Shown here: positions 1 through 7,353 of the stretch, piece by piece
How positions within the stretch are numbered: position 1 is the first letter of the stretch
Layout of the letters: every line of letters begins with the position of its first letter
Assembly: GCA_030627725.1 (NCBI GenBank)
Contig: DAOVSZ010000022.1
Span: 1-15,889, forward strand
Reading direction: 5' to 3'
Source of the DNA: Desulfobulbaceae bacterium
GTDB taxonomy: Bacteria > Desulfobacterota > Desulfobulbia > Desulfobulbales > DAOVSZ01
DNA length: 15,889 bases
Translations under genes and position numbers: made by a program
The notes under the pieces: generated by a model
The model's database searches: none
The model's input: only the letters and a program-made list of their open reading frames with translations
What the model was told of the DNA's origin: nothing

Positions 1-86
1 TACAACCGGCCCCTGTTCATTATATTTTCTTTCATCAATCCCCAAAGGTTACCTTATGCCCCACCCTAAGAATTCTTTGTTTTAAA

Positions 87-113
87 TTGACAATATGCTA
101 TGATTTTTATAGA
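87..113 (+). promoter_or_regulatory. Weak sigma-70-like promoter candidate
   Basis: A perfect TTGACA hexamer at 87-92 is followed 15 bp later by TATAGA at 108-113. The spacer is shorter than the usual 16-18 bp, so the match is only suggestive. The -10 half lies inside the first copy of the 26-bp direct repeat, so a protein bound there would cover the promoter. It would drive the binding-protein/kinase/regulator operon with a leader of about 115 nt. Confidence 0.25.
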
Positions 114-199
114 TCATATTTTGTAACTATTCAGCTGCACCCCATTTTTGAACGATCAGGCCTTCTCGCATAGGCTATGATTTTTATAGATCATATTTT
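97..199. repeat. Exact 26-bp direct repeat pair with internal dyads (possible operators)
   Basis: Bases 97-122 and 174-199 are identical over 26 bp and start 77 bp apart. Each copy contains the inverted repeat TATGAT-N8-ATCATA (99-118 and 176-195). The second copy ends about 20 bp before the ribosome-binding site of the next gene. The pair has the layout of two operator sites flanking a promoter region, but no regulator can be assigned. A recent local duplication is the alternative explanation. Confidence 0.6.
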
Positions 200-234
200 T
201 TCATTTCGTATTCCGAAAAAGTAGAGGAGAAAAA

Positions 235-1206
235 ATGAAAAAGAACGTTATCGGGTTCGTGGCTGCCATGGTTGCGGTATGTGCCGGAATTGCTCTCTAC
301 TTCATTGTGAAAACAGAACCTCCCGAACAAAAAAACTTTCTAGTCGGGGTGGTAAATCCAAATCTCGGCACGAAAGAAATGAACCGTGGCTTTATCGAAG
401 GCCTGAAGGAAAAAGGGTATATTGAAGGTGAAAATGTCACGATTATACAATACACGGGACGGTTCGACATTGATGGGGCCATAACAGACCTGCTCACCAA
501 GAATGTTGATCTGATCTTCTGCGCCACAACACCTGCAACAAAAAAGATAAAAGAAGCAACTCTTGGAAAAAACATTCCTGTGGTTTTTGCAATGTATGAT
601 CCTGTCAAGTCCGATGTCATCGAGAGCCTCGCCCATCCCGGGGGTCACCTGACAGGCATACAGATCAGAGGAAGCTGCCCAAAGGCCCTTGAGTGGCTCG
701 TCGCGCTTAGCCCTGACATCAAAAATATTTATGTCCCGGTAAAGTTTGACACAAAAGCTGCCAGACAGAGTCTTGACGCCTTTCAAAAAACAGCGGACCA
801 TCTCGGGGTTAAGCTGAGGGTTGCTGAAGTAAACACCACCCAGGAGCTTGATACCGCCCTGGCCGCCATTCCTCCGGACATGGATGCGATCCTGATCACT
901 CATTCAATCCTTATATCCTCTCATACCGCAAAGGTCATCAACACTGCCATTCAAAAGAAGCTGCCCACCGGCGCAGCAATTGGAAAAGCACAAGAAGGCG
1001 CCCTTATCGCATACAGCCCCCGGCTCTTTGAAACCGGGGCCCAGGCGAGTCGCCTGGCCCATCTGGCCCTTAAGGGAGTCAGCGTCAACGATATCCCGGC
1101 TGAAAGGGCCCTCTTCTTTCTTGAAGTCAACAAGAAAACAGCAGATGCGACAGGCATCACGGTCCCGAATGACATCCTCATTCAGGCCGATTTTATTTAT
1201 CGCTAA
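235..1206 (+). CDS. ABC_sub_bind-family periplasmic substrate-binding protein, membrane-anchored
   Basis: The 323-residue protein matches the ABC transporter substrate-binding family often called TrpX-like or ABC_sub_bind. Recognisable parts are an early GxxNPNLGTKEMNRGFIEGL segment, a central PVVFAMYDPV / HPGGHLTGI segment and a C-terminal NKKTADATGITVPNDILIQAD segment. Residues 5-26 are hydrophobic without an obvious signal peptidase I site or lipobox, so it is probably held in the membrane facing the periplasm. The start has a strong AGAGGAGA site at 223-230. No permease or ATPase gene lies nearby. Instead a sensor kinase gene begins 20 bp downstream, so it probably presents a ligand to that kinase rather than feeding a transporter. 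The ligand is unknown; members of this family have been linked to aromatic amino acids and other small molecules. Confidence 0.85.
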   Translation: MKKNVIGFVAAMVAVCAGIALYFIVKTEPPEQKNFLVGVVNPNLGTKEMNRGFIEGLKEKGYIEGENVTIIQYTGRFDIDGAITDLLTKNVDLIFCATTPATKKIKEATLGKNIPVVFAMYDPVKSDVIESLAHPGGHLTGIQIRGSCPKALEWLVALSPDIKNIYVPVKFDTKAARQSLDAFQKTADHLGVKLRVAEVNTTQELDTALAAIPPDMDAILITHSILISSHTAKVINTAIQKKLPTGAAIGKAQEGALIAYSPRLFETGAQASRLAHLALKGVSVNDIPAERALFFLEVNKKTADATGITVPNDILIQADFIYR

Positions 1207-1226
1207 ACAAACCGGAGAGGCCTTGC

Positions 1227-3815
1227 ATGATACAAAACACAATCAGAAAACGATTGTTAAGATCTTTAATCTTCCTAGCGATTGTCCCTCTCCTCCTGAT
1301 GGGAATCATTCTCAGCTGGCAGAGTTTTACCGTCCAAAAAACTCAGGGGGAGGAGCTCCAGCATGAGCTGACAAAACAGGTGGCCAGAAATCTTGCCTTT
1401 TATTTTCATGCACAAGAGCACAAATTATATACACTCCTGAAGACCAATTATCTTCCCGGCATGTCGCGAGAACAGCAATCTCTGTTGCTCTCAAAGTTTC
1501 TGTCCGCTTCCAAAAAGGATGTTCACGGACATGTTTTCAATGAAGCCGCCTTGCTTGACAAGGTGGGAAGAGAAATTGCCAGGCAATCTCTCTTTCGTCT
1601 TCTCACTGAGGACGATCTGCATGACAGATCCGAGACTGACGAATTTCTTGTCCCGCTGCAGACTGGAAAGAGCTATTACGGGCCGGTCTTCTTTGATGAA
1701 GAGACCGGTCGACCGGGGATGATAATGAGTGTTCCTCTCTGGGACCTGCAGTCTCGGGACTTTGTTGGTGTCTTAGTTGCAGAGATGGATCTCATGTCGA
1801 TGCAGAATCTGGTTGAAGAAACAAAAATCGGCACAAACGGAATTGTCTATATAGTGAACCGGCAAGGCAGGGTCGTTGTGCATCCGAACCCCTCTGTCAT
1901 CTTGAAGGATACGCACTTTCAGGTCCCTCATGACCCGGCCATCATAAAAGGGTTGGCAGGGAAAAGGGCAGTGGTGGCCTCAAGCAAACTTGGATACCAT
2001 GGCCTCAACCTGACTGTTGTGACCGAAATCCCGGCATCAGAGGCCTTCAGCCATTTGCCCCGTTCATTGCTCATTATAGGGCTCATCTTGATTCTGACCC
2101 TGATGAGCGCAATCGCTTTCGGATTTATTCTTGTCCGCCAGCTTGTTCAACCTGTTGAATCTCTCGCTGCGACGGCGCGAATGATAAGCCTCGGCAATAT
2201 CTCACAAAAAATTGAATTCAAGAGGCTTGATGAATTCGGAGATCTTGCCGAAGCCTTAAATACCATGACGTCCCGGCTCATGAAAACCATACAGGCCCTT
2301 GAGTCGGAAAAGAATCTGGTAAAAAACACCATTGAGGCCCTTTCTCATCCCTTCTACGTCATAGACGTGAAGGACTACACCGTCAAACTTGCAAATTCGG
2401 CTGCAAACTTCGGCACTTTGACGGAAGAAAACAAATGCTACAAGCTCACTCACGGCGCCGATGAACCTTGTGGAGCGCTTGGTGGGCATCCCTGTCCGAT
2501 CGACGAGATACGACGAACCGGAAAACCTGTTGTTCTGGAACATATGCATTGCAAAAACGGTAACACGGAAAAAAGTTTTGCGGTGTATGGCTACCCGATC
2601 TATGACACCAACGGCGAACTTATCCAGGTCATCGAATATAACATCGACATTTCTGAACGTAAAAGCCTTGAAGAACAGCTCCGACAGTCTCAGAAGCTTG
2701 AAGGCATCGGGAGACTCGCCGGCGGGGTGGCGCATGATTTCAACAATCTCCTGACCCCCATTATCGGCTACAGTGAAATCACCTTGAAGAAGTTGGATGC
2801 AGACGATCCGTTGAAAGAGCGCATGGAGGTGATTTATGATTCCGCCCGCCGGGCTGCGGCGCTTACCAGGCAGTTATTGGCCTTCAGCCGGAAACAGGTG
2901 ATGGAGATAAAGGTCATTGACCTCAATGACCTCATCAATAATCTGGCCAAGATGCTCAAGAGGCTGATCGGCGAAGATGTGGAAACAGAGCTGATGCTGC
3001 ACGACCTTGACGGCTGTATCAAGGCTGATCCCGGCCAGGTAGAGCAGATAATCATGAACCTGTCGGTCAATGCCAGGGATGCCATGCCTTCCGGCGGCAG
3101 TTTGATCCTGGAAACGGGCGTCATCGACTTAGACGAAGAGTATTGCCGGATGCATGCCGAGGTGTCGCCAGGCTCATATATAGTCCTGAGCGTCACAGAT
3201 ACGGGAGAAGGGTTGGCCCCGGGGATTAAGGACAAAATCTTCGATCCCTTTTTCACCACAAAAGAGAAGGGAAAAGGGACCGGATTGGGGCTTGCCACGG
3301 TCTATGGCATTGTAAAGCAGCTTAAGGGTCATATCTTTGTTTACAGTGAGATTGATAGTGGCACGACCTTTAAAATTTACTTCCCAAAAGTTCAGGAGGA
3401 AGCAGACACAGCAGTAAAACGAGTGGTAAAAAGCATGGCCAACGGCACGGAACGCATTCTTGTTGTTGATGATGAACCTTCTATCCTCAAACTGGTTATC
3501 GACACATTGAAGCCTCTTGGATATAACGTGACTGGGACCCACGACGGCCAGGAGGCTCTTCATCTCTGTGAAACCACGGACAAGAAATTTGATCTGCTGT
3601 TAACAGATGTCATCATGCCGAAGATGGGCGGCAGCGAACTGGCAGACAAGATGAAGGCCGCCTGCCCCCATGTAAAGGTCCTTTTTATGTCCGGCTATAC
3701 AGATAACGTCATTGCCCACAAAGGTGTTTTGAAACCAGGACTACTTTTTATTAATAAGCCGCTGGTACCAAGCCTTCTGGTCGCTAAAATACGTGAGATA
3801 TTTGATAAGAACTGA
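1227..3815 (+). CDS. Hybrid sensor histidine kinase (Cache-HAMP-PAS-HisKA-HATPase-REC)
   Basis: This 862-residue inner-membrane kinase has a membrane segment at about 12-31, a periplasmic Cache-type ligand domain at about 35-275 and a second membrane segment at about 281-303. HAMP follows at about 303-360, PAS at about 365-478 and a HisKA box with phospho-acceptor His503 in VAHDFNNLL. The ATPase domain carries an N box near Asn611-616, DTGEG at 658-662 and GTGLGL at 684-689. A C-terminal receiver has acidic residues DDE at 748-750 and phospho-acceptor Asp794. The PAS contains a cysteine cluster (Cys404, Cys415, Cys423, Cys442, with His409), possibly for metal or redox sensing. GGAG at 1214-1217 precedes the ATG. 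The stop overlaps the next start (TGATG), so the kinase and the sigma-54 regulator are translationally coupled and almost certainly partners. The upstream binding protein may load its Cache domain. Confidence 0.93.
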   Translation: MIQNTIRKRLLRSLIFLAIVPLLLMGIILSWQSFTVQKTQGEELQHELTKQVARNLAFYFHAQEHKLYTLLKTNYLPGMSREQQSLLLSKFLSASKKDVHGHVFNEAALLDKVGREIARQSLFRLLTEDDLHDRSETDEFLVPLQTGKSYYGPVFFDEETGRPGMIMSVPLWDLQSRDFVGVLVAEMDLMSMQNLVEETKIGTNGIVYIVNRQGRVVVHPNPSVILKDTHFQVPHDPAIIKGLAGKRAVVASSKLGYHGLNLTVVTEIPASEAFSHLPRSLLIIGLILILTLMSAIAFGFILVRQLVQPVESLAATARMISLGNISQKIEFKRLDEFGDLAEALNTMTSRLMKTIQALESEKNLVKNTIEALSHPFYVIDVKDYTVKLANSAANFGTLTEENKCYKLTHGADEPCGALGGHPCPIDEIRRTGKPVVLEHMHCKNGNTEKSFAVYGYPIYDTNGELIQVIEYNIDISERKSLEEQLRQSQKLEGIGRLAGGVAHDFNNLLTPIIGYSEITLKKLDADDPLKERMEVIYDSARRAAALTRQLLAFSRKQVMEIKVIDLNDLINNLAKMLKRLIGEDVETELMLHDLDGCIKADPGQVEQIIMNLSVNARDAMPSGGSLILETGVIDLDEEYCRMHAEVSPGSYIVLSVTDTGEGLAPGIKDKIFDPFFTTKEKGKGTGLGLATVYGIVKQLKGHIFVYSEIDSGTTFKIYFPKVQEEADTAVKRVVKSMANGTERILVVDDEPSILKLVIDTLKPLGYNVTGTHDGQEALHLCETTDKKFDLLLTDVIMPKMGGSELADKMKAACPHVKVLFMSGYTDNVIAHKGVLKPGLLFINKPLVPSLLVAKIREIFDKN

Positions 3816-5590
3816 TGCCGGAAAAACAGACAACGCTTCTTTATATAGACGACGAAAGAAATATCTTGAAAATGGTCGGCGATTTCTTTCACGATTTCGG
3901 TTTTTCCGTCCATCTTGCTGAAAACGGCGATAAAGGCCTGAAAGCATTTCGCGACTGCAACCCGGATATTGTCCTGGTAGACATCAAAATGCCCGGGATG
4001 GACGGCTTTGAGGTATTGGAAACCCTTTCCCACGAGGCCCCCGATATCCCGGTCATTGTTATCTCGGGCGAAGGGGAAATGACTGATGTCATCAAGGCCC
4101 TGCGCCTTGGCGCCGCCAACTACCAGACCAAGCCCATTGCAAATATGGACCTTTTCAAGCATGCAGTGGACCAGGCCCTTGAAAAGGCCGCTCTTGTTAA
4201 GCAAAACAAGGCCTACCAGAAGGGGCTTGAAAAAAAACTGGTCAATATTATTGAAAACTTCCCCGGTTTTATTTTCACCTGTGATCAGGCATGCAGGATC
4301 ACCTATATGAATCCGGCTCTCACCAAGTACCTTGGAAAGGAAGCTCTCGGTCAAAAATGTCATGAGTCCCTTTTCGGTTTTCAAAAAAAATGTCCCTGGT
4401 GTGATGACAGTTTCCTTTTTGAAGGTCAACGTGCCAGGCAGGAAATTTTAAACCCCAGAAACAAGCGATGGTATCACGTTATTCATTCGCCGGTGCTGGA
4501 CCAGCAGGGCAACGTCAATGAAATACAGGTTATCCTCTACGACATCACTGAACGGAAACAGGCTGAACTTTCCTTAAAAGAAAGAGAAGAACATCTGCGT
4601 AAGGAAAACATCCGACTCAGGTCTACCTGGACCGACCGCTATAAACTCGGGAACATCATTGGCAAAAGCCGGGCCATGCAGGAGGTCTACGACACCATAT
4701 TAAGCGCTGCTGCAAGTGACGCAAGCGTCATCATCTACGGCGAGTCAGGCACCGGCAAGGAACTGGTGGCCAAGGCCATTCATGAACACAGCGACAGAAA
4801 AGAAAACAAGCTCGTTTATGTAAACTGCGGCGCAATCCCCGACAACCTGCTGGAAAGCGAATTTTTCGGTTACAAACAAGGCGCATTCACCGGCGCAACA
4901 AAAGACAAACCTGGCTTTCTTGATATCAGCGACAGAGGCGCCATCTTTCTGGATGAGATCGCTGAACTCCCGATCAGCATGCAGGTCAGTCTCTTACGGG
5001 CGATTGAGGGATACGGCTACACCCCGGTTGGAGGCACCGAGGTCAAAAAACCGGATGTGCGTATCATTGCCGCCACAAACAGAGACCTGACTGATGAGGT
5101 CAAACAGGGAAGAATGCGTCAGGATTTTCTCTACCGCATCCATATCGTCCCGATCCAGATTCCCCCCTTGCGGGAACGGAAAGAGGATATCCCCCTTCTC
5201 GTAGAGCATTTCCTCGGATCCTACGACAAAGAAACCGTCCCTCCCCTCTCACCCAAGATAACAGAGGCGCTGCAAAAATATAACTGGCCCGGCAACGTGC
5301 GGGAGTTACAAAATACTTTGAACCGTTTCGTTATTCTGAAAAAGCTTGATTTCATGGGGCTTGATCTCTCAGATCAGGGGAGTGGTGAAAACATAAACGG
5401 AATAAACTGCGACCTTCAGGACAAGCCCTTAAGCGTCCTTCTCGAAGAGATTGAAAAACAGATCCTGCTGCATGCTCTTGAAAAAAACACCTTTCACCTT
5501 GGAAAAACAGCCGAAGCGCTGCAGATCGACCGCAAGACCCTCTATCGAAAAATGAAACACTTCAACATCGACAGGCCCCCCTCAAAGTAA
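3815..5590 (+). CDS. Sigma-54-dependent response regulator (REC-PAS-AAA+-Fis)
   Basis: This 591-residue transcription activator has a receiver domain at 6-120 with Asp12/Asp13, phospho-acceptor Asp56, Ser84 and Lys106. A PAS domain at about 140-250 carries CPWC at 193-196 plus Cys182-His183. The sigma-54 AAA+ domain at about 278-505 shows Walker A GESGTGKE (309-316), an intact GAFTGA loop (356-361) and Walker B FLDE (378-381). A Fis-type helix-turn-helix occupies about 545-588 (GKTAEALQIDRKTLYRKM). The full GAFTGA motif indicates it can contact sigma-54 and open promoters. It starts inside the kinase stop codon with no strong ribosome site of its own, so expression is probably coupled. A sigma-54-like promoter lies 217 bp beyond its stop, in front of a cytochrome gene that is a natural target. 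A second PAS between receiver and AAA+ is less common than the plain NtrC layout. Confidence 0.94.
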   Translation: MPEKQTTLLYIDDERNILKMVGDFFHDFGFSVHLAENGDKGLKAFRDCNPDIVLVDIKMPGMDGFEVLETLSHEAPDIPVIVISGEGEMTDVIKALRLGAANYQTKPIANMDLFKHAVDQALEKAALVKQNKAYQKGLEKKLVNIIENFPGFIFTCDQACRITYMNPALTKYLGKEALGQKCHESLFGFQKKCPWCDDSFLFEGQRARQEILNPRNKRWYHVIHSPVLDQQGNVNEIQVILYDITERKQAELSLKEREEHLRKENIRLRSTWTDRYKLGNIIGKSRAMQEVYDTILSAAASDASVIIYGESGTGKELVAKAIHEHSDRKENKLVYVNCGAIPDNLLESEFFGYKQGAFTGATKDKPGFLDISDRGAIFLDEIAELPISMQVSLLRAIEGYGYTPVGGTEVKKPDVRIIAATNRDLTDEVKQGRMRQDFLYRIHIVPIQIPPLRERKEDIPLLVEHFLGSYDKETVPPLSPKITEALQKYNWPGNVRELQNTLNRFVILKKLDFMGLDLSDQGSGENINGINCDLQDKPLSVLLEEIEKQILLHALEKNTFHLGKTAEALQIDRKTLYRKMKHFNIDRPPSK

Positions 5591-5591
5591 C

Positions 5592-5627
5592 AGGGCATTG
5601 TCGCCCTACAGCAGGGCAGACATGCCC
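5592..5627. repeat. Tandem hairpins after the regulator gene (possible transcription end / palindromic repeat)
   Basis: Two short inverted repeats follow the regulator stop: AGGGC at 5592-5596 with GCCCT at 5603-5607, and GGGCA at 5614-5618 with TGCCC at 5623-5627. Neither is followed by a T run, so they are not a canonical intrinsic terminator, although they could end or stabilise the operon transcript. The segment resembles the GC-rich palindromic intergenic repeats common in this type of genome. It shares CCTACAGCA with the large hairpin at 11862-12005. Confidence 0.45.
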
Positions 5628-5763
5628 CACCCTCAATTACACCCAATTTTCAAGCAGTTGTCAGGCAGACCCGCCCCTCCGGTCATTTTGTGCCACAAAG
5701 TAGGCCATCCGGCGCCACTCTCTCCGGCCCTCACCCCACAAACTAAACATAGTAATTTCAGCA

Positions 5764-5791
5764 GGTTAATTAAAATTCTAGCAGATTAACC
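5764..5791. promoter_or_regulatory. Dyad upstream of the sigma-54 promoter (candidate activator site)
   Basis: GGTTAAT at 5764-5770 and ATTAACC at 5785-5791 form a perfect 7-bp inverted repeat with a 14-bp spacer. The same stretch can be read as a direct repeat of AGCAGRTTAAYY starting at 5760 and 5780, exactly 20 bp apart. It ends 15 bp before the -24 element at 5807. A dimeric Fis-type domain such as that of the adjacent regulator could bind here. The distance is shorter than the usual 80-150 bp for enhancers. Confidence 0.4.
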
Positions 5792-5806
5792 AGCATCTAC
5801 AGTACC

Positions 5807-5822
5807 TGGCACACTTCTTGAG
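5807..5822 (+). promoter_or_regulatory. Sigma-54 (-24/-12) promoter candidate for the cytochrome gene
   Basis: TGGCAC (5807-5812), five bases, then TTGAG (5818-5822) matches the sigma-54 consensus TGGCAC-N5-TTGCW with one deviation: GA instead of GC at the -12 element. Transcription would start near 5833, giving a leader of about 130 nt before the cytochrome start at 5964. It lies directly downstream of a gene for a sigma-54 activator, which supports the call. Confidence 0.5.
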
Positions 5823-5844
5823 TTATACAGCAACTAAGTGGACC

Positions 5845-5917
5845 CTCACGTGAGAAAAAAATTCACCGCAAAAAAAACTGCAAAAAATTCTCCTTCAAAA
5901 AACTTCATTCAAAAAAA
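5845..5917. other. Palindrome plus A-tract-rich leader in the 373-bp gene-free stretch
   Basis: The gene-free stretch 5591-5963 ends with a perfect 10-bp palindrome CTCACGTGAG (5845-5854) and five A-tracts of 6-8 bases (5855-5861, 5870-5877, 5882-5887, 5897-5902, 5911-5917). Centre spacings are about 15, 11, 15 and 14 bp, so only one pair is in helical phase and strong curvature is not assured. On the proposed sigma-54 transcript the tracts would lie in the leader, making it unusually A-rich. No convincing gene lies in this stretch. Confidence 0.4.
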
Positions 5918-5963
5918 CGCTCCCAATTAAACCTGAACCTTCAATTCAAGACTCCGTCTCCCT

Positions 5964-7256
5964 ATGCTGATAACATACTCAACACATACCCCTCTCAAGT
6001 TTGTCCCCTGTCTGCTCTTTCTGGCGTTATTTCTTTCGCCGTCGCCGGTCTTTGCCGGACGATACACCTCATCAGGACATGGCAACAGTACGAACGGCGT
6101 TTTTCGTTCATCCGTGTCGGACTACGCCACCGGCAACTGCACCCATTGCCATGAACAGCATAACAGCATAGGTGGACAGGAGCCTGCCCCTGTCAACGTT
6201 GCGCCTTCGCCTTTTGCCCTCTATACAGAGAATTTTAACACTTCGGCTACTACCTATCCTTATGACGAGTCTGATACTATCTGTTTTTCCTGCCATAACG
6301 AGTCCGGATCGGTCATGCAGATCACCAACTATAACTTTATCCAGACGTATGCAGACTACAATTACACCAACGATCCCACCTATACGGTTGACAGCATCCT
6401 GGAGGCCTTCACCCCCTACCCAGGCTATACGCATTCCGAGCACAACTTAAAGGATGTCTACACATACGCCAACGCGAATTTCGAGTATTTCACCGATTCC
6501 TCAAACCCCTGCGACGCCTGCCACAATCCACACCTGGCACGAATGTCAAACTCAGACGTGGACGATCCCACGCTTACCGCCATCTCAAAACCGTCGGACC
6601 ATGACAGTCTCGTAGGCGATGACACCGGTGAAACCATGAAAGATGTTGTTGGCGCAAACACCTACCAGCCGCCCTATTCCTATGGATCGACATTACTGTA
6701 TGAACCGGGAGCCATCATCAATCACGACGGCTCCAAAATGCCTGATTACAACACCTTCTGTCTCGATTGCCATCAAAACGAGGTGCCTGCAACGAATACG
6801 GTTTCAAGCAACCCGAACACGACTGTAGGCTATCTCACAGCCATAGATTGGAGTTTTAGCGGAGATATGCATGGCGGGGCGCCGCGCTTTGGAGCGCCAT
6901 ACCCGACAGCAGCCGGCGCCACTCTCAAAGAACCATACGATACGACCCTGGCCGCCACTTCACCCAATTACGCTCTTTCCTGCCTGGACTGCCATGAACC
7001 GCACGGCACCGTGTTACAAGGCAACTCCTACCTGTTGCGGAAAATGATGAACGGCGCCCGGGTCGAAGGCACGACCAGTGGCCCGGCTCAATTAAAAATC
7101 AAGGAATGGAACTGGTCGTATCTGAACGTCTGCGGTACATGCCACAATATCGGTCTCCACTGTGGTTCGGATGTTGGATGCAACCTCTGCCACTATCACG
7201 GCTCCACCGTCAATGTCGGTTGTACCCAGAGCTGGGAGAACAACAAAGCCTTCTAA
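5964..7256 (+). CDS. Seven-heme c-type cytochrome, exported
   Basis: The 430-residue protein begins with a signal peptide (hydrophobic core about 12-26, SPVFAG near 27-32). It contains seven CXXCH heme-attachment motifs at Cys59, 107, 183, 266, 340, 390 and 406, so it should be secreted through Sec and matured by cytochrome c biogenesis in the periplasm. Motifs such as CDACHNPH and CLDCHEPH resemble the doubled-CXXCH type of multiheme cytochromes in metal- and sulfur-metabolising anaerobes. Heme spacing is wide (about 50-75 residues), with Tyr/Asn/Thr-rich linkers. The start has no good ribosome-binding site, yet the signal peptide fits it. It probably carries electrons between membrane and periplasmic or extracellular partners; the exact partner is not visible. 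A candidate sigma-54 promoter lies about 140 bp upstream, and a sensor kinase gene follows. Confidence 0.9.
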   Translation: MLITYSTHTPLKFVPCLLFLALFLSPSPVFAGRYTSSGHGNSTNGVFRSSVSDYATGNCTHCHEQHNSIGGQEPAPVNVAPSPFALYTENFNTSATTYPYDESDTICFSCHNESGSVMQITNYNFIQTYADYNYTNDPTYTVDSILEAFTPYPGYTHSEHNLKDVYTYANANFEYFTDSSNPCDACHNPHLARMSNSDVDDPTLTAISKPSDHDSLVGDDTGETMKDVVGANTYQPPYSYGSTLLYEPGAIINHDGSKMPDYNTFCLDCHQNEVPATNTVSSNPNTTVGYLTAIDWSFSGDMHGGAPRFGAPYPTAAGATLKEPYDTTLAATSPNYALSCLDCHEPHGTVLQGNSYLLRKMMNGARVEGTTSGPAQLKIKEWNWSYLNVCGTCHNIGLHCGSDVGCNLCHYHGSTVNVGCTQSWENNKAF

Positions 7257-7294
7257 AAGATCCTTGAACGTATCTGTTTCATTACAATATCAAC

Positions 7295-7308
7295 AACATA
7301 CATATGTT
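7295..7308. promoter_or_regulatory. Short dyad between cytochrome and kinase genes
   Basis: AACATA (7295-7300) and TATGTT (7303-7308) form a 6-bp inverted repeat with a 2-bp centre in the 97-bp gap. A TACAAT hexamer at 7283-7288 could be a -10 element, but no -35 hexamer at proper spacing is seen. The kinase may be transcribed with the cytochrome or from a weak local promoter. Confidence 0.25.
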
Positions 7309-7353
7309 ATAGCGACCCATTTCTCATCATACGGTCTTACCCAAGGAGTGTCC

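Noticed and set aside
3695..4429. 244-codon antisense frame over the kinase/regulator junction
   Set aside because: It is a shadow of two well-identified genes and shows no domain or ribosome site of its own.
5598..5789. 63-codon frame after the regulator gene
   Set aside because: It covers the tandem hairpins, has no ribosome site and encodes a low-complexity Pro/His-rich peptide unlike a protein domain; it is probably chance.
7162..7353. Upstream extension of the soluble kinase frame into the cytochrome gene
   Set aside because: It overlaps the cytochrome's last heme motifs in another frame, and a good ribosome site sits before the ATG at 7354.
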